Source: Rhizobium albus (lineage in GTDB: Bacteria > Pseudomonadota > Alphaproteobacteria > Rhizobiales > Rhizobiaceae). Taken from it: 64,000 bases of DNA. The translations under genes were made by a program, and so were the position numbers. A model generated the notes under the pieces. The model worked only from the letters and a program-made list of their open reading frames with translations, was not told where the DNA came from and made no database searches. Position 1 is the stretch's first letter; each line of letters begins with the position of its first letter. The DNA lies in the NCBI GenBank assembly GCA_030160035.1, contig BSNO01000001.1, forward strand, positions 1,364,001 to 1,428,000, given 5' to 3'. This document shows positions 34,682-42,787 of the stretch, piece by piece.

Positions 34682-35656
34682 TCAAATTCTTTCGGGTGTT
34701 GCAAAAAGTGTGACCATCGCGATCTTCTTTTCCGCAACCAAGTCAATCAAATCTTGTACGCGCTTATTGCTCGGTTCGACAGAACGCCAAAAATGAAGCC
34801 GGCCCATTATTCGGTCAAAAACGAACGGGTCTTTCAAGATTTTTTCTTCTATGGCCGGGAGGCTGCTCTTAGCAAAAAGGAAGGCCTCGTTTCTGATGCT
34901 TCTTTTTTTCTGACGAGGCACGCTTAGACTGCTACCGCTAACGGATATCCCGGTGACGATCTTACGACCTCGCGTCATCATGTATGACTTCGACTCGTTA
35001 GCCTCGAAGCCAAAGCTTCTCAGTACCTTTTTCGTCAAATCGAAAAAGGACGTAGATATGAATTGCCCACTGATAAATATATCGTCGGCATATCTCGTAT
35101 AAATAAAATTGTTCCGAGCACATAATTTGCTCATTGCTTCATCAAATTTGACTAACGCGATATTACTAAGCGCAGGACTTGATGGTGCACCTTGAGGTAG
35201 GCAACCTTCTCTGGTGCAGATTAATCCCATCAGCTTAGCGTCGGCGTGATCGTAGCCGATGCATTGAAATATATTGATCACGAAATCCAACTGTATTGAC
35301 GGGAAAAAGTCGCTGATATCGATCTTACATATAGTTGGTTGGCCAATATGCATATTGGCATTGGTGAGTATTGATCGGTTCGTGAGGTATGAGTGACAGT
35401 GGGGAGAAATGCGAACTTTCGAAAGCGTATGTTTCAGCAAGGTTTTTTGAAGCGCTTGAAGCGCAGGTAGTGGAGTCGAGATGTCGCGAACACCTCCAGT
35501 ACGCTTCGGTACGCTGAAATTCCTATAGTAGTGGCTGCTGTCGTGAATTATCCGATTGATGACTGAACGTCGAACGTCAGAGACCTCGGATAGTTCTTGT
35601 ATGGAAATTGGAGAGAAGTCGGACGATAATTCATAGGTAAAATTGTGTTCCAACAC
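34682..35656 (-). CDS. Retron reverse transcriptase
   Basis: A 324-residue reverse transcriptase. The retron-specific NAxxH motif is NANMH (residues 99-103) and the VTG motif is IVTG (233-236). Catalytic blocks are KIDISDFFPSI (motif A, Asp113), LPQGAPSSPALSN (motif B, 154-166) and YTRYADDIFIS (motif C, Asp191/192). There is no group II intron maturase or endonuclease domain, and size is normal for retrons. It would copy part of the upstream ncRNA into msDNA primed from an internal guanosine 2'-OH. The start is a GTG with a weak ribosome site; the frame closes just upstream, so no longer form exists. Confidence 0.93.
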   Translation of the reverse strand: MLEHNFTYELSSDFSPISIQELSEVSDVRRSVINRIIHDSSHYYRNFSVPKRTGGVRDISTPLPALQALQKTLLKHTLSKVRISPHCHSYLTNRSILTNANMHIGQPTICKIDISDFFPSIQLDFVINIFQCIGYDHADAKLMGLICTREGCLPQGAPSSPALSNIALVKFDEAMSKLCARNNFIYTRYADDIFISGQFISTSFFDLTKKVLRSFGFEANESKSYMMTRGRKIVTGISVSGSSLSVPRQKKRSIRNEAFLFAKSSLPAIEEKILKDPFVFDRIMGRLHFWRSVEPSNKRVQDLIDLVAEKKIAMVTLFATPERI

Positions 35657-35853
35657 TACTATCCATTAACTTCAACTTGAAGTCGTCCCTCTAATCGCTT
35701 TAAAATAAAGTCAAGATTAGCACGCCCAAAGGGCGTAGGGTAACCCGAAGGGTTGCCCTGGGCGGTTAAAAAGAGCGTAAGCCCCAGAGGCGCAACCGCC
35801 TCTTCGTCCTAGCGCCGGAACACTGCGCAACAATATCTAGACGCATTGCCCGG
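35657..35853 (-). ncRNA. Probable retron msr-msd ncRNA region
   Basis: The 197 bases between the winged-helix gene and the reverse transcriptase contain five hairpins in transcription order: 35803-35786 (7-bp stem AGAGGCG), 35758-35738 (GGGCAACCC/GGGTTACCC with one mismatch), 35736-35722 (ACGCCC/GGGCGT), 35720-35691 (CTAATC/GATTAG enclosing CTTTA/TAAAG) and 35683-35669 (ACTTCAA/TTGAAGT). A retron ncRNA is expected exactly here, upstream of and on the same strand as the RT. I could not fix the a1/a2 repeat or the branching G, so the msr and msd borders are open. Confidence 0.65.
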
Positions 35854-36132
35854 TCAAGTCGTTTTCGCTTTTGCCCAATCGGGAATATCGACCCATGTCG
35901 GCGGCCGATTGAATATTTTATGCCGGTGAATGAACAATGCCGCGGCAAAATCCGGCGAACGGGCGATGTTTAATCTGCGCCACTGCACTAAGCCGATCTG
36001 TTCTAGCTCTGCAACAGACCGAGCCACTCTAGCAGGGGTAATTCTAAAGCGCTCATGCAATAGATAAGATTCAAACTCATCATGATCCAACAAAATAGAA
36101 ACTATTATGGAGTGTGTTGAATTAAAAAACAT
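35854..36132 (-). CDS. Small winged-helix protein of the retron
   Basis: A 92-residue protein reading as one winged helix-turn-helix: SIIVSILLDHDEFESYLLHE, then RITPARVARSVAELEQIGLV as helix 2 and recognition helix, then the wing VQWRRLNIARSPDFAAAL. The ATG at 36132 overlaps the stop of the PRTase gene (TGATG), so the two are coupled. In PRTase-type retrons a small DNA-binding partner accompanies the effector. A role in restraining or guiding the PRTase together with RT-msDNA is inferred. Confidence 0.8.
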   Translation of the reverse strand: MFFNSTHSIIVSILLDHDEFESYLLHERFRITPARVARSVAELEQIGLVQWRRLNIARSPDFAAALFIHRHKIFNRPPTWVDIPDWAKAKTT

Positions 36133-37001
36133 CAAATTCGATCAAATATTGTTGATGAGAAAGATCTTTTCCAAAAAACCGGAAATACATTGTTGGGTAC
36201 GCCCAATGATTCGCAGTAATATAGCGCCTCACTTTTTTCATATCCAAAACGATATTTTTCGGACACGCGATTACGACGTTCGATTGTCTTCATCAGATCT
36301 AGAGCTGTCGTAACCGATTGTGGATCTGATATTTGTTCAGATATCCCCTTGTTCAGCTTTACGTGCGAGTAGATATCACGGAATGAGGGCGTGTACGACT
36401 TTGATAGTGCGGTCGCCATTGCTGCGACGCAAACAACGTACAGGTTAGGATTCGCTTTTCCGCGCTTTGCAGCCTCGAGTTCAAACCACTCACAAAAGTC
36501 GTACAGTTGATTACCTGAGCCAATGAAATCATCGGCCACAACGAAGTTGCTTGTTGAAGGTTTATCTAAGCACTTTCTGACGTGGTTTGAAAAATTATTC
36601 TTACTCCACCCGGCGGAAATATACGGCGAGAACTTATGCTTCAGGCTGTGGACAACTGCATCGGAGCTGTCAGTGCCATCGTCTAAGTTCTTTGAGATTA
36701 TCATAGTATCTTGTGGTTTGAGCCGCCAATTATCTACAATTGTACTGGCAATCATCTTCAACGACTGTTCGTATTCAAATCCGTTTAAGTATTTGAAACG
36801 ATTAATTAAATCGATTAATAGGAGCTCCTCCTCCTCGCATTCCATCGAATATATAAGGTGTGCTATCTTTTCGGAATAATTTGTGGACCATGTTGCACTC
36901 TGGTGCAAACTGATCAGCCTTTCGTACAGATCGCGGCCTAATTTCTGCTCAAAGCGATCAGGAATGTCGTCGTTTTGCGAAGATGGAGGTTTCGGGGACA
37001 T
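36132..37001 (-). CDS. Phosphoribosyltransferase-like retron effector
   Basis: A 289-residue protein. SNFVVADDFIGSGNQLYDFC (residues 151-170) matches the PRPP-binding loop of type I phosphoribosyltransferases (VVDDxxxxG). The surroundings, with VVCVAAMATALSK as the next strand-helix and a preceding helical domain, resemble the PRTase-like proteins coupled to retrons and to other conflict systems. As first gene of the operon it is the presumed toxic effector, held inactive by the RT-msDNA-winged helix complex and released upon phage attack; this is inferred from how retrons work in general. Codon use is AT-rich compared with the flanking genome. Confidence 0.82.
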   Translation of the reverse strand: MSPKPPSSQNDDIPDRFEQKLGRDLYERLISLHQSATWSTNYSEKIAHLIYSMECEEEELLLIDLINRFKYLNGFEYEQSLKMIASTIVDNWRLKPQDTMIISKNLDDGTDSSDAVVHSLKHKFSPYISAGWSKNNFSNHVRKCLDKPSTSNFVVADDFIGSGNQLYDFCEWFELEAAKRGKANPNLYVVCVAAMATALSKSYTPSFRDIYSHVKLNKGISEQISDPQSVTTALDLMKTIERRNRVSEKYRFGYEKSEALYYCESLGVPNNVFPVFWKRSFSSTIFDRI

Positions 37002-37590
37002 TTATGGTCACTGCATTGGATGAACATCGTATGATGGGCTTGGCCGCCCGATGGTCGGAACTTATGTTGACATTTACTGAGTACATTGAAAAGCGATTGG
37101 TTGATCGGTTCTCACATGTCGAACTTTTTCCATCCATTTGAGTGGGCGTTGCACCAGCTGTTGATCGATGTGTTATTTAACTCTGCTAGCAGGCCTCCAC
37201 GTTCATTCATGCGATTTTTGGCTGGCGTGTATACCCGCAAATAACTGGGTGGGGCGGCGAGGCTTGCTGGCAACATCCGAACAGCTTCCATGGTTGTTTG
37301 GGCAGGCGAGGGCACCAACAAATGGATATGCCCTCCAGCCGACATCTTTCCTGTGATGGAAGCGAATGGGCTTCGCAGCTTTAACTACCGTCCCGGTCGG
37401 CCCGTTTTGCCTGGGCGGCGTTTTTGGCGATGCGCTTCGGATTCGTCTTCGAAGGAGCCGGCGCCTATCTTGCCGCGGGCGAGGGGACGTGGGTCGTTCC
37501 CCTCACCAAACGCGCCAGTCCGCTCGGGCTTCGCCTCGCGGGGCTTGCTATCCTCTCCCCCTGGGGGCGAGGTGGCTGCGGCGGCTGGTT
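37002..37590. other. Gap between uvrB and the retron, with duplicated uvrB end
   Basis: No gene is supported. Bases 37002-37384 are AT-rich and should hold the retron promoter; short frames on both strands match nothing. From 37385 the sequence becomes GC-rich and contains a second copy of the uvrB 3' end, then about 90 bases of unique sequence up to the uvrB stop at 37591. Confidence 0.7.
37385..37498 (-). repeat. Diverged duplicate of the uvrB 3' end (pairs with 37591-37704)
   Basis: This 114-bp segment repeats 37591-37704 at a 206-bp offset with about 12 differences. Read on the minus strand it keeps the frame and stop, ending in KIGAGSFEDESEAHRQKRR then PGKTGRPGR and TAG, against [19 protein letters not shown] in uvrB itself. 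It has no gene body upstream, so it is a fragment. Confidence 0.88.
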
Positions 37591-40500
37591 CTACCGTCCC
37601 GGTCGGCCGGTTTTGCCAGGGCGGCGTTTTTGGCGGCGGGCTTCGGATTCGTCTTCGTAGGAGCCGGCGCCGATCTTGCCGCGGGCCAGGGGGCGTGGGT
37701 CGTCGGATTGAGCAAGCGGCCCTCGCCCTTCGACAGGCTCAGGATGAGGGCCTAGGGTGGCTTTTGCCGACGCTATCGGTTTCTCCGGGATCTTGCCCTG
37801 CACGGGTTTTTCGGTGCGGCCGACGGTCATTTCGTCGAGGTGGGGTTTGTGGAAGAGGGAGGGGCGACCCTCGTCCTTCGAGACGGCGCTGCGCGCCTCC
37901 TCAGGATGAGGGTCTGCTGCAGCGGATGTCTCTCCACCCTCACCCTGAGCTTGTCGAAGGGCGGGGGTGGCCCCATCGCGTGCTCCAGCCCCTCGTGGTT
38001 CGACAGGCTCACCATGAGGGGACACTGAGGTCGCGGCGCTTGCATCCGGCGCGGCGGACGATTGTCCGCTGCGCGTCGCTGCGCTCGCTCTTTCTTTTCC
38101 CTTGGTCGATTTGGATGCGGAGCCGCCTTCGCCGGCGTTGCCCTGCACTCGGGCGAGCGGGTCGTCCATCGTTTCCAGTTCGCGGGCCTTGAGGCGTTTG
38201 ATTTCGTCGCGCAGGCGGGCGGCGGTTTCGAAGTCGAGGTCGGTGGCGGCGGCGCGCATACGGCGCTCGAGGTCTTCGAGGTGGGCGGCGAGGTTGTTGC
38301 CGATGAGGTTGTTGGGATCTTCGCCGCGCTTGCCCTTGCCGCGCACGCCGATATCGGCGCGGACGTGGTCACGCTCGTAGACGCTGTCGAGGATGTCGGA
38401 GATGCGGGCCTTGACGCTTTCGGGCGTGATGCCGTTCCTGGCGTTGTATTCCAGCTGCTTTTCGCGGCGGCGGCCGGTTTCTTCCATGGCGCGGGTCATG
38501 GAGCCGGTGATCTGGTCGGCATAGAGGATGACCTTGCCGTCGACGTTGCGCGCGGCGCGGCCGATGGTCTGGATCAGCGAGGTTTCGGAGCGCAGGAAGC
38601 CCTCCTTGTCGGCATCGAGGATGGCGACGAAGCCGCATTCCGGGATGTCGAGGCCTTCGCGGAGCAGGTTGATACCGACCAGCACGTCGAAGGCGCCGAG
38701 GCGAAGATCGCGGATGATCTCAATCCGCTCTAAAGTGTCGATGTCGGAGTGCATGTAGCGGACGCGCACGCCCTGCTCGTGCAGATATTCGGTGAGGTCC
38801 TCGGCCATGCGCTTGGTGAGCACGGTGACGAGGGTGCGGTAGCCGGCGGCGGCCGTCTCGCGGATTTCGCCGAGAACGTCGTCGACCTGGGACTTCGCCG
38901 GGCGGATTTCCACCGGCGGATCGATAAGGCCCGTGGGGCGGATGACCTGCTCGGCGAAGACGCCGCCGGCGGCCTCCATCTCCCAGCCGCCGGGGGTGGC
39001 GGACACGGCGACGGTGGGCGGGCGCATGGCATCCCACTCCTCGAAGCGCAACGGGCGGTTGTCCATGCAGGACGGCAGGCGGAAGCCGTATTCGGCCAGC
39101 GTCGCCTTGCGGCGGAAGTCGCCGCGATACATGCCGCCGATCTGCGGAATGGTGACGTGGCTTTCATCGACGAAGAGCAGCGCATTGTCGGGGATGTATT
39201 CGAACAGCGTCGGAGGGGGTTCGCCGGGCGCGCGGCCGGTGAGATAGCGCGAATAGTTCTCGATGCCCTGGCAGGAGCCGGTGGCTTCCAGCATCTCGAT
39301 GTCGTACCGGGTGCGCTGTTCCAGCCGCTGGGCTTCGAGCAGGCGGCCGGCCTTTTCGAGCTCGGCGAGGCGGTGCTTCAGCTCCTCGCGGATCGACTTG
39401 ATCGCCTGGTTGAGCGTAGGTTTCGGCGTCACATAGTGCGAGTTGGCGTAGATCTTGACGGATTTCAGCTCGGCGGTCTTGTGGCCGGTCAGCGGATCGA
39501 ATTCGGTGATGGACTCGATCTCGTCGCCGAAGAGCGAGATGCGCCAGGCGGCATCCTCCAGGTGGGCGGGGAAGATCTCGATCGTATCGCCCCGCACGCG
39601 GAACGAGCCGCGCTGGAAATCCATGTCGCGGCGCTTGTATTGCTGGGCGACGAGATCGGCGAGGAGCTGGCGCTGGTCGAGCCGGTCGCCGACGGCCATC
39701 TGGAAGGTCATCGCCGTATAGGTTTCGACCGAGCCGATACCGTAGATGCAGGAGACGGAGGCGACGATGATGACGTCGTCGCGTTCGAGCAGCGCGCGGG
39801 TCGCCGAGTGGCGCATGCGGTCGATCTGCTCGTTGATGGAGGATTCCTTCTCGATATAGGTATCGGAGCGCGGGACGTAGGCTTCCGGCTGGTAGTAGTC
39901 GTAATAGGAGACGAAATACTCCACCGCGTTGTCCGGGAAGAAGTTCTTGAACTCCGAATAGAGCTGGGCCGCCAGCGTCTTGTTGGGCGCGAGGATGACG
40001 GCGGGGCGCTGGGTCTCCTCGATGACCTTGGCCATGGTGAAGGTCTTGCCCGAGCCGGTGACGCCGAGCAGCACCTGGGAGCGCTCGTTCTCCTTCACGC
40101 CGGCGACAAGATCGGCGATCGCGGTCGGCTGGTCGCCGGCGGGCTGGTACTCGGTCTGCATGGTGAAGGCGATGCCGCCTTCGGATTTTTCCGGTCGGGC
40201 GGGGCGGTGCGGCGTCCACAGCTTGCCGTCCTTGAACAGTGGATTGCCGCTTTCGATGAGCTTGGACAGGGCGTCGACCGTGGCGGTGACGGCGCCGGTG
40301 GCGAGCGCGGAGGCATCCTCCAGGCTCACATCCATGCCGGCGACGGGATTGAGGCCGGCGGCGGCGCGGGCGCGCGGATCGGTCGTGCCGCCCATGGAGG
40401 TTCCGCGGGAGGATTTGGATGCGGTGGTTTGACCTGTCCTCACGGCCGTACCGCGCTTCGCGCTGGCCTCCGGACGGGGCGGCGCATCGGCGCCGGCGCC

Positions 40501-40824
40501 CGCTTGGGCGCTGCGCTTCGCTCTGCCTTTTTCCTCGCTGGCTTCGCGTTCGGCTTGTCTCAGGCGCTCGTCGGAGGCAGCGCGTTCGACCTTGCGGCGG
40601 TGCTTGCCGGCCTTGGAGGCGACGTCGTGGCGGGTTTCGATGGTTTCGGCTTCGGCCATGCGCTCCATCTCGCGGGCCCAATCGGAGACGGAACCTGAGG
40701 AGAAAGGGGCGCCTTCCAGGTCGCGCTGGGGCGCCTGGGAAAAGCCGCGCGTGCGGGTCGGGTCGAAATCCTCCGCGCCGGCATCGTCGGGGCGGGGCGA
40801 GGTCTTGTTGGGTCTGGAAGCCAT
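37591..40824 (-). CDS. uvrB: Excinuclease ABC subunit UvrB with long N- and C-terminal extensions
   Basis: Damage-verification helicase of nucleotide excision repair, 1077 residues against about 670 in E. coli. The core begins about residue 215 ([15 protein letters not shown]). Walker A is [14 protein letters not shown], the DNA-gripping beta-hairpin [12 protein letters not shown], and helicase motifs [12 protein letters not shown] and [12 protein letters not shown] domain is near residue 870. The first 210 residues are low-complexity and charged. The last 150 contain REP-like elements read through in frame. The ATG at 40824 is used; the frame runs open to 41007 but into intergenic sequence. 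Confidence 0.95.
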   Translation of the reverse strand: MASRPNKTSPRPDDAGAEDFDPTRTRGFSQAPQRDLEGAPFSSGSVSDWAREMERMAEAETIETRHDVASKAGKHRRKVERAASDERLRQAEREASEEKGRAKRSAQAGAGADAPPRPEASAKRGTAVRTGQTTASKSSRGTSMGGTTDPRARAAAGLNPVAGMDVSLEDASALATGAVTATVDALSKLIESGNPLFKDGKLWTPHRPARPEKSEGGIAFTMQTEYQPAGDQPTAIADLVAGVKENERSQVLLGVTGSGKTFTMAKVIEETQRPAVILAPNKTLAAQLYSEFKNFFPDNAVEYFVSYYDYYQPEAYVPRSDTYIEKESSINEQIDRMRHSATRALLERDDVIIVASVSCIYGIGSVETYTAMTFQMAVGDRLDQRQLLADLVAQQYKRRDMDFQRGSFRVRGDTIEIFPAHLEDAAWRISLFGDEIESITEFDPLTGHKTAELKSVKIYANSHYVTPKPTLNQAIKSIREELKHRLAELEKAGRLLEAQRLEQRTRYDIEMLEATGSCQGIENYSRYLTGRAPGEPPPTLFEYIPDNALLFVDESHVTIPQIGGMYRGDFRRKATLAEYGFRLPSCMDNRPLRFEEWDAMRPPTVAVSATPGGWEMEAAGGVFAEQVIRPTGLIDPPVEIRPAKSQVDDVLGEIRETAAAGYRTLVTVLTKRMAEDLTEYLHEQGVRVRYMHSDIDTLERIEIIRDLRLGAFDVLVGINLLREGLDIPECGFVAILDADKEGFLRSETSLIQTIGRAARNVDGKVILYADQITGSMTRAMEETGRRREKQLEYNARNGITPESVKARISDILDSVYERDHVRADIGVRGKGKRGEDPNNLIGNNLAAHLEDLERRMRAAATDLDFETAARLRDEIKRLKARELETMDDPLARVQGNAGEGGSASKSTKGKERASAATRSGQSSAAPDASAATSVSPHGEPVEPRGAGARDGATPALRQAQGEGGETSAAADPHPEEARSAVSKDEGRPSLFHKPHLDEMTVGRTEKPVQGKIPEKPIASAKATLGPHPEPVEGRGPLAQSDDPRPLARGKIGAGSYEDESEARRQKRRPGKTGRPGR
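37720..38021. repeat. Four REP-like palindromic elements inside the uvrB coding sequence
   Basis: Four imperfect palindromes occur at about 37720-37750, 37866-37913, 37934-37970 and 37989-38021. Three share the core TTCGACAGGCTCA or its complement TGAGCTTGTCGAA, flanked by CCCTC/GAGGG. All are read in frame on the minus strand and give peptide pieces such as [33 protein letters not shown] and HGEPVEPRG. Such elements are usually intergenic in alphaproteobacteria. Confidence 0.85.
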
Positions 40825-40965
40825 GGGAGGAATATGGGCGGAGTCCCGGCCGATTGGAAGGGGAGCGCGCCGGTTTGAGCCGTTGAATGACCGCTTTTCG
40901 AGAGGATCGGGGACGCTTCCCGCTGCCGTCACGCCGCGTGCACGGGTAGCCGCGCCCACAATACG

Positions 40966-40996
40966 AAAACGCGCCGCCCCATGGGGACGACGCGCT
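40966..40996 (-). terminator. Terminator after the SH3-domain gene
   Basis: Read on the minus strand, GCGCGTCGTCCCC pairs with GGGGCGGCGCG (one mismatch) and is followed by TTTT. It lies 50 bases after the stop of the SH3 gene and before uvrB. Confidence 0.6.
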
Positions 40997-41045
40997 CTCG
41001 CGTGCACTTAAGGATCAGGCGGAGGCCCGATCCGGTCCGACGGGA

Positions 41046-41597
41046 TCAGTCGGTCTGGAAGCGGAACGGCTCGTTGCTGCGCAGACGGCGGATCGTTTCG
41101 TCGCCACGGCGCCAGTCACGACGGTCCGCACGCCAGTCGCGGCGGTCTTCGCGCCAGTCGCGGCGGGCCTCACGGCGCCAATCACGACGGTCGGCGCGCC
41201 AGTCGCGGCGGTCGTAGTAGCGGCCCGGACGGCGGTAATCGCGGTCGTTATTGCTGAGCGCGGAGCCGATGACGACGCCAGCGATCAGCGGAATGCCGAT
41301 GGAAGCGGCAGACGACGAGAAGTTGCCGCCGGCATAGCGGCCTTCCTGCTGGGCGAGATATCGGGACGAGGCCCAGCCATCATAGCCATGATAGTTCACG
41401 CGGCACCAGGAATAGCCCGAGGCGCAACCGGCGACATTGACGACAGCGCCGCTCGGCAGGACGCCGACGGACTGGTAGCCGGTGCCGGGGCCGGCGCGCA
41501 GGTTGAGATCGGTGGTGACGAGCGCCGACTGGGCCAGCGCGCTACCGGCGCCCAGCATGCCCACGACGAAGGCGGCTGCTTTCAAAAAGGTTTTCAT
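41046..41597 (-). CDS. Exported SH3-domain protein with Arg/Trp-rich repeats
   Basis: A 183-residue secreted protein. Signal peptide MKTFLKAAAFVVGMLGAG is cleaved after ALA. Residues 24-85 form a bacterial SH3 domain (LNLRAGPGTGYQSVGVLPSG, WCRVNYHGYDGWASSRYL). After a hydrophobic glycine/serine stretch (IGIPLIAGVVIGSAL), the C-terminus holds about five RRDWRxDRRDW-type repeats, very basic. Binding to peptidoglycan or envelope polymers is inferred. The ATG at 41597 is used because upstream residues are not signal-like. Confidence 0.85.
   Translation of the reverse strand: MKTFLKAAAFVVGMLGAGSALAQSALVTTDLNLRAGPGTGYQSVGVLPSGAVVNVAGCASGYSWCRVNYHGYDGWASSRYLAQQEGRYAGGNFSSSAASIGIPLIAGVVIGSALSNNDRDYRRPGRYYDRRDWRADRRDWRREARRDWREDRRDWRADRRDWRRGDETIRRLRSNEPFRFQTD
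41105..41216. repeat. Tandem 21/24-bp coding repeat
   Basis: Five imperfect copies of a unit with core CGCCAGTCGCGGCGG, spaced 21 or 24 bases, encode the RRDWR repeats at the end of the SH3 protein. The in-frame period lets copy number change without breaking the gene. Confidence 0.85.
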
Positions 41598-42028
41598 GAC
41601 GTACCTCACTGCTTTTCTTGACGTGCAGTTATCGTTGATTTCGGCTCTCAAACGGTCGCAAGCGACAGATAGTTCCCGAAATCGCCGCCGTTCACGCGGG
41701 CGTGACCGTTGAGACCTTGATGAATTGTTGACGGAAGGGACGTGAATGGGGGCTGAATGGGTGTGGGCATCGTCGAGATGGCGATGATAGCTTGGCGCGT
41801 CAACTCATCTACGGCAACAGATGTAAAACTTGCCGAACCTCACTCAATCAAACCCTATCACTCGAACGGCTTGCCGCTGCCAGTCACGCCTTTCGAGAAT
41901 GTGTTGCAGGGTTAGAGTGGAGCCCCACCCGCTGTTCAAAATATCGATACGAGTCTCGATGCTGTTCATCCCAAGATTGCTTATTTGAGCTGTCTGTCTC
42001 GCCCGGATTCCGTGCCTGGCATTAGTGA
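41598..42028. other. Intergenic region without recognised gene
   Basis: These 431 bases contain no convincing reading frame or RNA. The first 150 bases should hold the promoter of the SH3 gene. GC content falls from about 41790 on, marking the start of the second low-GC patch. Confidence 0.7.
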
Positions 42029-42787
42029 TTAGGATGACTGATGGTACGCATGCGCCATACCGCTCGAAATCGGCGAGCCCTGCGAGCGCCTTTCATTGCC
42101 GGCCGTTAGGATTTTCTCCGTTGCCAAGATCTCACTGACAATCTGGTCTTGTTTCACCATTGACTCGATAATTACTGGAATCTGCGACATCTGCGAGGCG
42201 AATGGCTCATATGCAAGCTTTGCAGCGAAAGACATCGTAAAGTGGCGACCTTTACTGTTGACCTCGCTGATATGAACCTGGGCCAGGCGCCCTGCGTATC
42301 GGCGCAAGATTCGCACGGCCTCTGTCATAGACGAATCAACCTGTCTGGCATGCGCCACATCAAAACAAAGCCGCGCATCCGGCAACTGGTCAAAGTAAGA
42401 AGCTAATTCTGCAGCAGTTCTTCCAGTCGGTTTGCGAGAATCCATATTCTCAATACAGAGTCGTGCGCCTAGGGCGTTCCATGCAGCTACGTCATGCATG
42501 GTATCAGGATGAACAACTATATTTAGTCCCATATCAGCAATGACTTTCAGTTGCAGCACTAGGCCGTGCTCATCAGTAAAGTCGGTCGGCGCGTGGAAGC
42601 TTATGTACTGATATCGGCGTTGCAGCTCCGAAAGCCGAAGTGGCAAGGCCGCCAGAAGGGCGGGAAGTTCTGTGGCTCTCAGAGCGGAGAGTTCAACGGC
42701 GTTCGCACGCGTCGGAGCAAGTAGCTCCAATGCAGTGGCAAAATCGTCTAATGCGATGGCGCCGGTTGAGAACCCAATAACATTCAT
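42029..42787 (-). CDS. TIM-barrel protein, sugar phosphate isomerase/AP endonuclease 2 superfamily
   Basis: A 252-residue protein with the strand ends and metal ligands of the xylose isomerase-like TIM barrel: GFSTGAI at the start, YISFHAPTDF, IVVHPDTMHDV, LCIENMDSRKPTG, CFDVAHARQVD and QVHISEVNSKGRHF. The histidine, glutamate and aspartate positions fit a divalent-metal phosphoesterase or isomerase. The start (ATG 42787) overlaps the last base of the nucleotidyltransferase stop, so they are coupled. Function unknown; the pairing suggests that it edits or hydrolyses a product of its partner. Confidence 0.75.
   Translation of the reverse strand: MNVIGFSTGAIALDDFATALELLAPTRANAVELSALRATELPALLAALPLRLSELQRRYQYISFHAPTDFTDEHGLVLQLKVIADMGLNIVVHPDTMHDVAAWNALGARLCIENMDSRKPTGRTAAELASYFDQLPDARLCFDVAHARQVDSSMTEAVRILRRYAGRLAQVHISEVNSKGRHFTMSFAAKLAYEPFASQMSQIPVIIESMVKQDQIVSEILATEKILTAGNERRSQGSPISSGMAHAYHQSS

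Larger units (their letters stand above)
34690..37384. mobile_element. Low-GC retron island beside uvrB
   Basis: Base composition drops sharply at about 34690 and rises again at about 37385. The patch holds only the retron genes. The right edge is a degenerate second copy of the uvrB 3' end (37385-37498). No integrase, transposase, tRNA or terminal inverted repeat was recognised, so the way it arrived is unknown. Horizontal acquisition is inferred from composition and content. Confidence 0.6.

Noticed and set aside
34246-34746. N-terminal extension of the 114-residue hypothetical protein
   Set aside because: It would span the GC-rich hairpin region and enter the retron RT end; residues look non-coding and a better start with a ribosome site is at 34236.
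35657-35853. CRISPR-like repeats
   Set aside because: The short inverted sequences are single hairpins of different sequence, without direct repeats or spacers.
37112-37345. 77-codon minus-strand frame upstream of the retron effector
   Set aside because: No domain, no ribosome site and it crosses the probable promoter; treated as non-coding.
37290-38192. Long plus-strand reading frame opposite uvrB
   Set aside because: It is antisense to the UvrB tail and crosses the REP-like elements; the peptide is arginine/serine-rich without any family feature.
38749-40698. 649-codon plus-strand frame
   Set aside because: Antisense to the UvrB core with helicase motifs; no recognisable domain.
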